This document shows positions 20,082 to 32,100 of a stretch of 64,000 bases of DNA, piece after piece (the first letter of the stretch is position 1; the number at the start of each line of letters is the position of its first letter). The translations under genes and the position numbers were made by a program. The notes under the pieces are model-generated. The model searched no databases, was not told where the DNA came from, and saw only the letters and a list, made by a program, of their open reading frames with translations. The stretch covers positions 749,001 to 813,000 of the forward strand of contig NADL03000590.1 of assembly GCA_002205965.3 (NCBI GenBank), written 5' to 3'. Source of the DNA: Kappaphycus alvarezii. Taxonomy: Eukaryota; Rhodophyta; Florideophyceae; Gigartinales; Solieriaceae.

Positions 20082-21339
20082 TCAGCCTACAAGTAATGTA
20101 AGCGTGAACAGGTAAAAATCACTATAGAGTTGTATAAAGCAAAATCTAATTATGGGAGGAGTGGAAATCGCGTAAAAGTTTTTGAAACAGTTATGTCCTG
20201 TCTCTGAATGGCATATCCAGACCTCTTTGTTTAGCTTTAAGCACTCAGAGCAGATAAATTTGGAATTCTTGCAAGATTTGCAAATTTTGCATCTGCTTTG
20301 AAGCACAGCTTTAATCGGAGCTCTATTGGCTCCTTTGCGCCTTATCGCTGTGTGCACCAGATAGATTCCAGTACTGCAGAGCAATGAGGTGATATAGTAC
20401 TCTGAAACGCTAATGTCATACCTGCGGAGGCCCGTAAAATCAAATGAATTATCGATGAGTCGATCTTCAATTTTTGCATTATGTGACACGCAATTTCTTG
20501 CAACCATCACGCCCTTGTATAGTAGCCATGCGTCAACGATGCAAGTTGCAATCAAAGATATATTAACCCGTAACGTCCAATTATTGGCCTCGTATTTACT
20601 CTCCAGGCAAACATGATCCTGTATGCATATGTTATACATGTAAATCTGGGGGTGCGTCTCATAATATGTACTGAAAACCTCCGGAACTGCAATTTTCATT
20701 TCTATAAGCACAGATTCATTGCCAGCAAACCTCCAACGAGATCTTCTCGTAGGCTTTGACGGAAGTGTTGTAACCGGATGTACTGACAAAATAACTTCTG
20801 TCTCTATCCATTCATAGCACAGCAATCATAGAGGGGTGGATATTCTTCCCCTTCATTACAAGAAAAATATGATTTTTGCGCCTAAAAGGTTCCAAACTTA
20901 ACAAAAATGACGTAGGAAACTGTCTTTTTGCAATCTTTACGACCCCCGTAAACCGCAGAAAGTACTCGAAAAGTATATTTGGTGTAACTACAGATGAAAA
21001 TGCTGAATCTTCACGAACGAGTCGATTTTGAATGAAACCGAGGCTCTGTATGGCGAAGAAGTATGGAAGTCCCATGTTGGAAACTCGAATCTTAACGGAG
21101 ATTGCTGATGTCTGATGTGGACAAGACAATCTCTAAAATCAGTACAATGCCACTGACAGCACATTATGAAGTCTTGAATTCAAATTCATTTTTAAGCTTA
21201 CGGCCCATATCAACATAGTGCGGGAGTCGCTCTGATATATAATTCCCCCCATTCTGTACGATTGAGAAATACTTTCATCCGCGCAAATTCTCTCCAATGG
21301 CAAAGAAATGGCCCTCCTATGCCGCTTTATTGCGTCCAC
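20082..21339 (-). pseudogene. PiggyBac-like (DDE_Tnp_1_7) transposase, copy 2
   Basis: Same pieces, order and breaks as the copy at 15444-16701. The C-terminal 247-codon frame, the 105-codon middle frame and the 66-codon upstream frame translate identically in both copies, so this is a recent duplicate of an already dead gene. Confidence 0.7.
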
Positions 21340-23209
21340 GAATCTACTGGCTGGGGACCATCTTCTGCCAGTGCTTTCATTTTCCGTGTAACGACTGAAG
21401 GTAATATATGGGAGCAGTGCTTCGAAACTGTTCCTCGAAATTATTATTCCGAAAATCGGCGACGGAATGTATTTAGGTAATTTTTTTGGATTCCAAAGTC
21501 AATTTATGTTCGTGAAATCGAATCTACATAGCAATATGAGAATTCCAAGGAAAACAGAATTTCTCCGGCTGTTACATGCATACCCCCACCATTGACGACA
21601 TTCCAGGTTTAAGTTCAGTAATTGCAGAAAGATGGTACAGGGGGAAATGCGAAGGAAAAAATAATTCGGGTCCCCTCATACCCCTTATGACCTTGAACGA
21701 TTGTTGACAAAGATTCCGGCTGTTGACAGGGGTCATTTGAATTCATCGTTATTGGAAAATTTTTATGATGGTAACAAACTTATCGCATTATCAAGTGAGT
21801 TGTCGAGGTCTAAACACCATTGTTGCACGTTTGACTATCTAGGAGTGCATTTAGATATGGTGAAAGCTAATAATGTTATTCTTTAAATTTTACAGATAAA
21901 ATCTAGCCGTTAGAATTATGTACTCATCTGAGTACAATTTTCCTTTGGAAACTAGATCAATAACGGAAAGAAGAAATCAAAGTTCTTCACTCTGTTTGTA
22001 AACCAACTATTTTATTCGTGAGCTACTGTTACCGCACGAGCTGTTCTCAAAATGTTTCTCCACATGTTTAATATTTCCATTTTGAGTCCTAAATATGCCT
22101 TTGAACGCCTCTAGTCTGAAAGGAGTCCTTAAGGTTCCAAAGCTTGAAAATTGTTGCAAATTCACTCGCATTGTAACCGAGGATAATCAACACGCAACAT
22201 AGTGCTCGTCACTACTTTTGGCCATAATTACCGGCACAAAACACTGCCCATCGCATCAACTGATCAATTGAGCATTATGGGGCAAAATTCGCGACTAGAA
22301 AAAGTATCAAAAGCTCCACTTAAGGACCAAATCTTACCACTAAGAATGCTGAAAGTGGGGTGCCCCAGATCGAAGTCTCAAACACCGATGTGCTCAAGTT
22401 TAAGTCGAATTTATTGCTCTAGATCTTTTATTAAGGTGCCAAAATTCCGCCTACAACTTAACTGACTTTATACAGGGTGAGAAAGGCACCTTGCAGCCGA
22501 AATTAGACGAAGTTAAAAAATGATGATACTATAACTGAGCGGGCTTTTAGTAAAATAGAGTCGGCCACCTTTTTGACGTTCTTTTTTTAGATGACCGAGA
22601 GATCAAAAAATTTCCGAATATACTTCTCATGCGGCTATCCTACCAACTGACGGCCCATTCACATGTCATGTAACTTGTATTGCAAGTTTCTAGTCCTATA
22701 GTCGGATCCTGCAGTGGACACCGTAGAAAAAAATTGATATAACTTTTCCCTTCCAACTGTGTACAAGTGGAGTCTGTACTCGCCAGAACTTGGAAACTTT
22801 GTCGAAACCCACAATTTGGTATGCAATTGATCACATCATGCTTTGGGAAATCGAAGCCAATTTATCTGAAAATCACACCTACTAAATATACGCCTGTAAC
22901 TGTGATGAGATAATTATAATACTTCAATACACTTATAAATAAGTCGATTGTGCTTGTCTGTAAAACTTTTGGATATATCTAACATATCGTCCAAGGATAA
23001 AACCCCCAAAACTTACTCCCCTTACAAACGTTAATCACTTAGTTGCTCCTTTAATTATCGAGTCTCTCCGTTTTCGGCACGATTAAATCAGTTCTCCCTG
23101 GCTTTTTATTGCCGCGGTCTTCTTTTGCCCAAACAGCCTTGAACCGCGTTGATTTGCAATCCGTTCTGAAAGAACCCCCTCCCGTGCCCCTACGCTTACC
23201 ATATTCGTC

Positions 23210-23850
23210 AGTATGTTTGAAGACTGCACTCAGGTACCAATAATTATTCTGAATCGAAAACGCACAATTATTTACACCGCCCAGGGCACCCAAAATGGTA
23301 GCCTCGCTGGTATGCTGCTCTTCTCATTAAAGATGGTCCGGTTACGAGGAATGGGTGAGGAAAATGGAGTCCTCCTGAATCAGTCGTATTCTATGAAGGG
23401 ACCATTATTGGGATGTTGGACGATCTCCACAGATCTATCCACTTGATCAGTCTCCACGGACCATTTCTGGAACTCTTCCTCAACCTACAGAAGACCAGTA
23501 ACAGAACCATGTATTATGGTCGCACGAAGTGGAATTTGACCGGGCTGCCTTACTTACCGAGCTCCTGCTCGCTCTCTGAGTGCTCCAGTGCCTGATTTTT
23601 CCTGCTGGGCATCCCGATTTGCAACGCAACGTTTACAAAGGCCTCTCTCCGGGGCAAGATTGATGGATTTCGCTGCTCTTTTGCCCTCCTCCAACATATC
23701 CGCAACCCACAGGCCCGGTTCCACATGCACCGTATGTATGCATCTGCTTTCCTGGTTACATATCCGTTCATGCTCGCCGAATCACAAAATGCAGTCGACC
23801 CCCCCACCGAAATAATTACTTCCAGCGGTCCGGACTCGAGGCTCTTCAAA
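23210..23850 (-). pseudogene. Ty1/copia protease-integrase remnant
   Basis: On the minus strand, a protease-like stretch (GGGVDCIL...ERICNQESRCIHT) near 23.75-23.80 kb is followed by a C-x2-C-like LCKRCVANRDA. Around 23.40-23.48 kb come EEEFQKWSVETDQVDRSVEI and IVQHPNNGPFIEYD. The last matches the copia integrase SDNGGEF strand with Asp replaced by Asn. Stops and frame changes separate the pieces. The element is cut on its downstream side by module R copy 2. Confidence 0.5.
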
Positions 23851-26800
23851 AATTTGCCCTCTCGGATACCGTTTGGATCTAAGGCAGTCTCCCGCTTCGC
23901 CTTAGCGGTCAGATTTTTGGCTGATGTAGCCTTTCCTTCACGGCCCGTTTGCTGTGATTATTCTGGATGCTGTCTCTGCTAGCCACCGAACGGCTACGTA
24001 CACAATACCCCGCTCCCTCACCATGCTCGGCGGCTGCACCTGTGGAGACCAGTCCTTTCTCGTCGCCCAAGCCCGATTACCACTTCGCTAATATGCACTT
24101 ATCGTTCCTTTTAATCCCTAAGCAATCCCTATTGGTCCCTTTGGCCCTTCCATGCGTGCTGGAATCCCCGTCACCCTGCGTTATCATCTTAATTAGGCGC
24201 ACCAAGAGGATGATCGCTGGTAGGATGTTCTTAGTCAAACGCCTCACAGTCCCGAAGCTACACTTGATCTTATGTGTGGTCTCGCATTTTACCACATCGT
24301 TTCCATCTTATCCCTAAAATGGCATCCATGCATGGCGAGCAAAGTTTCTGCTGCGCACTGTAGCATCATGCACTGTCGCTATTTGATCAACATGGAGTCG
24401 ATTCCGTTGAAGTTTCACTACTGGTAGAAACACTGGATGTGTATGGTGACCACGCTATAGATCTCTTCCCCTCTGAGTTTGGCCGCTTAAACCGGCATAA
24501 ATCCATCCGGAGTGCCCTTACATAACATTTGTCCCCCGCGGCTTGGGACTGCCACTTCCAATTACTCCTCATAATTCCTGGAACATACCTATGCCCTGCT
24601 GACCTCCTTGTGCATCTGTTACAAAAGAATATATCTACCAGTTTTAAGGCTTCCCAGAATTCGGATAGTTGATCTATATTCACAAGCTATATGCGTAATA
24701 GCATTGGCAACTACTTCCAACTTGAGAAAACTCGAAGAGTTCCCAAAAATGAGAATGAAATTATGACCAGGCGTCGTTGTTCTTGAACGTGTACATTTCC
24801 ACTGGCTGCACAACTTGGCGGGTTTCCTGTCAACATCTGCACATAAACTGAACAACAACACTTTTTGTGCACAACGCAAACGTCAAAATTCTGGATCGAA
24901 TATTTCGTGGTCGTGAAACAAAATAACTACCTTATGACTGGATAGCAGAAATTGAAATGGTAGAGGATTACAAAAATTCCTGACAGCATCCCCCCTCTGT
25001 CATCGGCTTAAGAGAATGGCCTACCGGAGAGTTGTAATTTTCGAACAACTCAAAAACGAAGAGGTTTTACGTAAGGTGGGGAGGAGTGAACTCAAAAACG
25101 TTTGATCGTCGTAAATTTCCTCTGTAAGGATCTGCATTTCTGACTCGTTCATTCGCATCGCCAGCCTTAATCACAAATAAAGTTCAACCGATTTTACTCT
25201 TATTCCTTTTTTAAAGAAAAGGTCATCTCTTCCTGTCCTTCTCCGAGCAATCGTCACAGCAATGGTCGCGTATCTTCTTTTGATATAAAGAGGTTTAGTC
25301 TGTTTGCCACTTGGCTGCAATCTACTCCTTTCCGTTATATTAAACCAACATAAGGGTTTGATAACTCCATTTTGTTTATCTCCTTCTACTCAACGCTCAA
25401 TTCTTGATCATTGGTCGGTCTCAAAGGTTTAATGGGGGGGAAAATTACTTTTCAAATCGCAATCACGAGCGAATTTTTCTCTAGAACCTAGGCCTGGAAA
25501 TATTATATTTCGAAAGTTGTGGAGTAGACGGTACCTTTTCATTCCAATTCACCTTCAGCTTGATGACGAAATTTTCTCCGCAATGCCAACATAAGTGCAC
25601 TGGGACGCCTTCATGTTTATTTTTTGCTAATATTGCTGAAAATACCCGATAATTTTGAGATTTCCAACAAAACTATTGCTGTTAACTAAGCAGCAAGGAA
25701 TAATAACGCCTCTATCGGATCTTTGCCGTGGTACACAAAATTTTTTTTCCTTTTTTTACATCTTGTTTCCCAAAATACAGTGAGGTTGCGTCGTTGCCAT
25801 TTCTAGAGATGTACTCCAGAAAAGCATGGTATTTGAATAACATAATACCCTCTGCTGTTTTCGCCGTTGAAATACCAAAATAATTGTCCCATTTTTCTAT
25901 TTAGACACATTCGCGGCAAATAAGTAACTTCTCGAAGATGAGAATAACTACTCGATCATCAAGGAAAATATTTTCGATCGCGTTGTTGAAGAATATGAAC
26001 CTCAATACATCACCCATTAAGCCTTGGATGGTTCTGCTGAATGAGATGAAAATATTCTGTGAGAAGGCCGTATTTGGAAACAACGCCAAGTTTGACCAGC
26101 TTCATACTCCTGTTTGCCGTCATGAAGAACTAAAGTAGCTCCTGGCCTTTCGTTTCCCGAGGAATTATGGTGAAAACATGACGGCTTTGAAATACTTCCA
26201 CCCTGATCGAATCATATTTTCGAGAACCTCATCTCGGCCGCCCAAGATCAGCCCAATGAGACCGATGGTTCCTGTTCCTCCCAGACTCTTGCAAAAAGGG
26301 TATCGATAATAAGGTGCACGTCCTAGCAGAAAATATTTCCCGCTTGGTTCTTTTCATCAAGCAGAACAAAGTAAGAGCTCGAAATTGATAGCCGGGCCTT
26401 CTGCTTCGAACCAACGGGCAAAAATCCCGTGATTCTCTTCCCACTGTCGTGAGGCGGGCATATATCTTCAAAATGCCAAAAGAACCTGTACCACAATCAT
26501 CGATGCACTTTATTCGGCAAGCTGGACCATTTTAAGACAACCTCTTGGACAGCAGCTCGCAATAAGAGGCAGTAAGTCGCCGGAAAATAAAAAGAATGTA
26601 AAAATAAAAAAGGAGGCGAACCGGTGAGTTTCATTTGTGAGGATCTGGCTGAAGACGAAGCGACTGTCAAGGAGATATTCAGTGCAACGTACATGAAAGC
26701 TGACGTTAAAGCATTCCCAAAACAGCCTAGGCGAGAAGAACATGGAAGAATCGCAATATCCATCCAACGTCTCTAATTCTTCGAGAAGTGTTGCGAGTTG

Positions 26801-27162
26801 AATATCACCCTAAGATTATTAATAAAAGAGCAACCAAGAAAAGGAGAACTCAATAAAGATCCAAGGTTATGTCGGAAAACGACGTGGTATCTGATCTCGC
26901 GAACGCCAATTGTGGCCTTATATTTGGTCATATCTTCCATGGAGACGCTGATAATGCTGAATAATTCATGTGTCGCCTGCTGTAAAAAAACTTTGCGCCT
27001 ATAATCACAGTCTTTTCTGTTATCCCGCTCCGATAACGCCCGCTCGTCCAACTACATATTTACAGGACGGAGGAAAGGGATTTATTAGATTCTACAGCCG
27101 TTCCCGATATTATATCAGCAGGAATATTCTGCTGACTTTATGTAACCCCGAATTGTACCAAC
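23851..27162. other. AT-rich decayed sequence, partly gag-like
   Basis: No intact gene. Minus frames at 24.1-24.9 kb may be the gag part of the copia element. A plus stretch at about 26.64-26.75 kb (EDLAEDEATVKEIF) may belong to the gag of the Ty3/gypsy element that follows. Both assignments are weak. The rest shows no recognisable protein. Confidence 0.3.
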
Positions 27163-29165
27163 GAAACATAACCGTCTCAAATGTAGAAAGCTTTTCGTTT
27201 TTCGGTTCGTTGCTGAATGCTCCGAAAACGTTTGGGATTCAAGCAGTCAAGCTAGACTACATTATCCTAGACAATTCCCGTTTTGACCTCATAATTGGCC
27301 TCCTGACGCTCTCGTCCACGTGCGCAAATTTTTACTCCTGAACGTAGAGCTTTCGCCTTTAAATCGGATCAGAGGAAGCGATATTACCTTTCGAGCCCGA
27401 TTCGAGGGCCGCCGAAAATCATCTCCTGATATTTGAATAAATTGGATCACTGAGCGAATACTTTCATACCGATAGCGATGTTGGTCCCGCCTCCAAAGAG
27501 TCACCGGAAGAACTAGTGATTTCTATCCGAGATGATGGCAACAGAATATTCAATAGCGCAGAAAAGAGATTAACCGAGAATTTCTTGGCCGCCGTAGTGA
27601 ACGCTTGCCTTAAGTAGACTATTATATGCATGGATGCAAGGAGAGAGAAACGCTGCGTTTCGCGGCTCTGGGAACGTTGCACAGAAAATCGGATATCTTC
27701 GCCCTGCGTCGGTACCGACTATTTACTCATTTGAGTTGAAGTATTCAATTACCATCTGCCATAGTGCCCGTCTGATATCCTCTCCTCACAGCTAGATGGC
27801 TCTTCAGGAGATCGAAAATATATTAGACGCTGGAATTATCACACTCGCGTCTTCTATTTTGTCCTTTCCCGTCGGAATCGGCACTAAAAAGGATTGAAGA
27901 CTCCGTCTCTTCGTTAATTACTGCACGGTGAACTGTAAAATGGAAGGTAATCGTTGTCTATTTTGGAATATAGAAGAAATATTTGAAGATATGAATGATA
28001 GTTCCATCTTTACTACTTTACTGTGTATTATTACTCTACTGAGTAGAAGATCTATTTTCTGTTTATTGGAAAACTTATAGGAATATCAGAATGAGAGAGC
28101 GATGCAAGGAAATAACCACATTTTTCTGTCGCTCCGGTTGAGACAAGCTCGAAGTAATGTCATTCGGCTTTGTGACGCTCCATCTATGTTCCAACGAATG
28201 ATGGATCCGATTTTGAGAGACATACCTTTGGCTCAGATTTTCTCGGAAAACGTCGTGATTTTCTCAGTATTTATCAAAGGGCGCCCTGGAGCGACTTCGT
28301 GTAGTTTTCGAAGCAATCTAGAAGGCCTGAATGAAGTAAAATATCACCATGTGCAATTTTGCGAGGCTATGTGTCAAACCAATGTGACATTATGTCATGT
28401 CAAGAAAAAATGGTGTAATTTCAATGGAGAGAATATTGTAGTGGTCAAGAGCGCAGCAATACTGCCAAAAACGACGTAGTTGAAAGTGAAATTGCTTTAG
28501 CGAGATATTATCGCCGCTTTACTAATTTTTCACGGAGATATCAGGTTCTCTGTATGCCGCGACCCCATTTAACCTGTGATCCGTTGAACTTGATGACGTA
28601 CCACTAAGAGCTCCGCTATTTATTTAGGAAGAACGAAGTCAACGAAAGCTTAGCACGCCGGATGGAAATCCTGCCCGAGTATGAGCTCGATGTTGATTAT
28701 CTTCCATTCTCTAGCACCAGTGCCGCCCATTAACTGTCGCGCGAGGTTCCGCAGGGCTCCTCTGAATATGACTATTGCGAAGGGGAGCTTATCGAAGCTC
28801 TAGAACTAGTAAATTAAGGAGACTTTGGAATGTTACAGCCGTTTCTAGCCGATATAAGCCGTCATTTTCGATGAGAATATACATTAGAACAGGATGAGCA
28901 GAAGCGCGGGTCGATCAACTATTCGGCTAAGAATTTCGTGTTATGGGAAGGCCGACTTCTTAGGGGCACAAAGAATGGCCTCAGGTTCATCCCAGTCATC
29001 AGGAACAGAGATTTAGTACTTCTTACCTTCCACGACGAATTCAGGTCCTGCAAAAAGGAGTAAATATAGAATTTCGTCCTCGATCACTACTCGTGGCCGC
29101 AAGTTCATTAAGATATTCAAGATTATGTGAAAAGTCGCGACGGGTATCAGAAGAGAAGTCCATGT
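27163..29165 (+). pseudogene. Ty3/gypsy pol remnant (protease, RT, RNase H, integrase zinc)
   Basis: The plus-strand order is exactly that of Ty3/gypsy pol. Protease tail: IILDNSRFDLIIGLLTL (about 27.25-27.31 kb). RT start: LQEIENILDAGIITLASS then FPVGIGTKKD followed by a stop where Gly is expected (27.80-27.89 kb). RT palm: CDAPSMFQRMMDPILRD and ENVVIFS (28.17-28.27 kb). RNase H/connection end: RRMEILPEYELDVDYLPF and LSRE (28.66-28.75 kb). Integrase H2C2 region: LWEGRLLRGTKNGLRFIP, LLTFHDEF, then SWPQVH and IQDYVKSRDGYQK (28.94-29.16 kb). Many stops and indels; no LTRs recognised. Confidence 0.75.
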
Positions 29166-32100
29166 AAATTTTAATTAAGTAAATATATATACGAAAAGGG
29201 CACAGTACTGCAACTGATCTTATAAAAAATTAATCATCCAAACGAAGTTCTTGATTATTTGAACCAGAACTATTGATACCTGATCTAATTATATCTTTAC
29301 ATATTCTCACTTAGGAACCACTAGGTTCCAACACTCACTTTCTTCAGTAATAAATAAAATTGAACCCATTTTAAACTGCTGTCATGAAGAAAACTTAATT
29401 GCAGCCCTTTTGTCCTCCTTTTACCTAAAAGAAGATAACTGACTAGTACTTTTCCCTTTTAAATACTCATCATTAAACTTCCTAATACGTCGTTTCAACT
29501 GGATTGGATTGATTTGCATAAGTTTCTGCTCAAGTTTGCATCAATTCTCTCAATCTGTATGGTCAAGATGAATCAGTTTCGCAATTGTTATATGAACATA
29601 GGAAAGATAAAAATGTTTTGAGACCATTACTAAAAAACCTTTAATTTAGTTACCGTTCATTACTTCTTGGATAAAAACATTGGCATTTGCCTGAAGCTCC
29701 TCCCAACAGTAGACGCATTCCAGGTTTCACTGATTTTCATAATTTTCAGCAAAATTCAGAGTAAAAAGTTCGCTTTTTTAAGTACCTTACAAAGTTGTGA
29801 CTACGTTCATGAAAGATATTTGAAAATAACTTTCATTCCTGATAATACATATCAAGAAACCTCTTCCTGATTAATTGTAGTAGTTCTTTGTCGTTCATGC
29901 GGCCAATTTGCAGTTCCACTAATAGCTGGATTACAATATTGGAGAAAAAAAAGTAGTAAGTTCCGTACTGTGCAAGTATTATTTATATCAAACAATAAAA
30001 GCATTAATCATTAGTGTGCGCCAGTTTGACTCGCAGAAACCCAGAATATAATACCTTACATAGTTTCACGAGCATTGTAAGAACTTTTTTCCGTGCAGAT
30101 ATAATATTAGTAAGCTCACATACTCATATAACTCTCAAGCCCAAAAATTCGGGAATTTTCACCAAGCAAGGATCAGTAAACTATAAAAAATCACCACCAT
30201 TTTTAGCAGATATGAATCTGTACTTCCACGTTCTGATTTCATATCATAGCACTGACTTCAAATCACCGTTGTACACTGTTTCCTTAACAGAAATTTTTCT
30301 GTTTGGACATTTGTAGCATTTTTGGATATGTAAAAAGTTCCTGTTATTGCCTTCTGTCTGTACTATTTCCCCTTTTTTCAAGAGAAACAAATTATGTACC
30401 CGAATAGTTTGCTAGATTTGCATGAGATATACTTAAAGTCAAATATATTGATTTAATATATGGAACACGCCATTGTTACATATTATCTACGTTTATTCAG
30501 GAAACTCAATCTATATTTTACACAGGCACACATTTTATGCTTGTTTACGTAGTTTAACTTATAACGGTATGGTTGAATACAAACTCTCACCAGGTGGAAT
30601 CGAAATGCGAAACCGCAGCTAGAACCCAGAGATTTGATCAGCTTCGGGAGCTGCATATACGATTGAAAGATTCAGCCGTGTTGAGAATAGGGAAGTACAG
30701 AGCGAGACATACACAGCCGTTCTAAGAGCTTACCAGAATTTGGTGACACCGCTTTGTCTGCGGTAGCGCATTAGAGACCTGTTGAAAGGTAGATTGGCTC
30801 ATAAAAAGGGTCACCGCGAAGAGTTTCAACAAAGCGAAAAGAGAAGAGAGTTAAATCTAGGGCGTAAGCAGCTTTCTGTTTCATTTTCATGCTCTTCAGT
30901 GGAGAGATGTTACAGACATTTACTCTGAGAGATTCTGGAAACCCCTTTTGTACCGATGACAAAATAGCGTGTGCCATACTATAACATTTTCTATATTAGT
31001 AACTATTATAAATTATTCGTTCAGCTGCTGCAAATTAATATCCCTTACTTTGCAGAGTTCTTGCAGGTCACCAAAGTTCACAATATTTGAAATTATTGAT
31101 CAACCCCTGACTCGGGATTGTAACATGCTGATAGAGTGCCCTGTCCGTTTTATGAACATTTGGGATTTAAATGCACACAATACAGTATTGAAATGATTCG
31201 ATGACCTACATTCAAATTCATTGGACCTGAGCGAGCAAAGGAGGGGTGCGAACGAAGGCGATTCATATTTCACTGAGTAGGGGAGAAAAGGCAGATAATA
31301 AATGATAATATCAATAAATGTACTGCCCTGTTCTCAGCGATTACTTAGCTCCCTTGAGACACTCCCTTCTGATGACAGGAGATTAAACATTATTCAAACA
31401 TAATGTCTACACTACTGCGCCTTGCAATTGATGCACTCGTGAAACCTTCACCAGGCATATCTCCATTCCCGAGCAGAGTGCAAATTTCACTTGGTGGCCA
31501 CCTCGTTATTTTCATCGAGACAGGAATTCCCGTAAAATATATGAAGAATTGAACGGATTTTTTAAACAGGTTATATGTCGTTCAAATTCACCATTAGATA
31601 CTGGAAAAATACATGCCCATTTGACTCTTCGACATTTACGGTTTCGGCATTCGTGGTACTTTTAATATGCCTCAAAACTCGATTGAGAATCTTTTAACCA
31701 CTGACTCTCAGTTCAACGTCAGTGTGCGAGCAGATGAGAGCCTCATCAAAGAGACTCGCTCTGTTTTATCCAAACCCGAAAGGCTGTCAAACCAAACTGT
31801 CCTCTTCAATTTCTTTAAATCACCTTGCTTCGATATTTTAGAAAAAGTATTGCTGCTTCGATTCAAAAATAACTAAAATCTCATTCCATAATCAGATTTA
31901 TCGCTAACCTTCGGTAATTTGTTTTCAATATCTTATAAATAACATTTCGGCCTTCTAGAAGATTACTATCAAAATAAAGTTATCAAATCCAATATTATCA
32001 CAATTTAATACCTTATTATGAAATGCAAATAAATTGAAGTATCCAGATGAATGATACTGCGCGAAGAAATACGTTCTGAAGGGAGGTAAAATGGTTCGTT

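Larger units (their letters stand above)
18983..23209. repeat. Module R, copy 2 (4227 bp)
   Basis: Second copy of the 14346-18571 module in the same orientation. Its left neighbour is arm A and its right neighbour a minus-strand copia remnant, whereas copy 1 has the Harbinger fragment on its left and arm A on its right. The shared lesions show that decay came before duplication. Confidence 0.95.

Noticed and set aside
14346-23209. Modules R as giant LTRs around a tiny internal region
   Set aside because: The ends are not TG...CA, no primer-binding site or polypurine tract is seen, and R itself carries a DNA-transposase relic.
24387-24683. Minus 98-codon frame as a small gene
   Set aside because: No start context or domain; more likely decayed copia gag.
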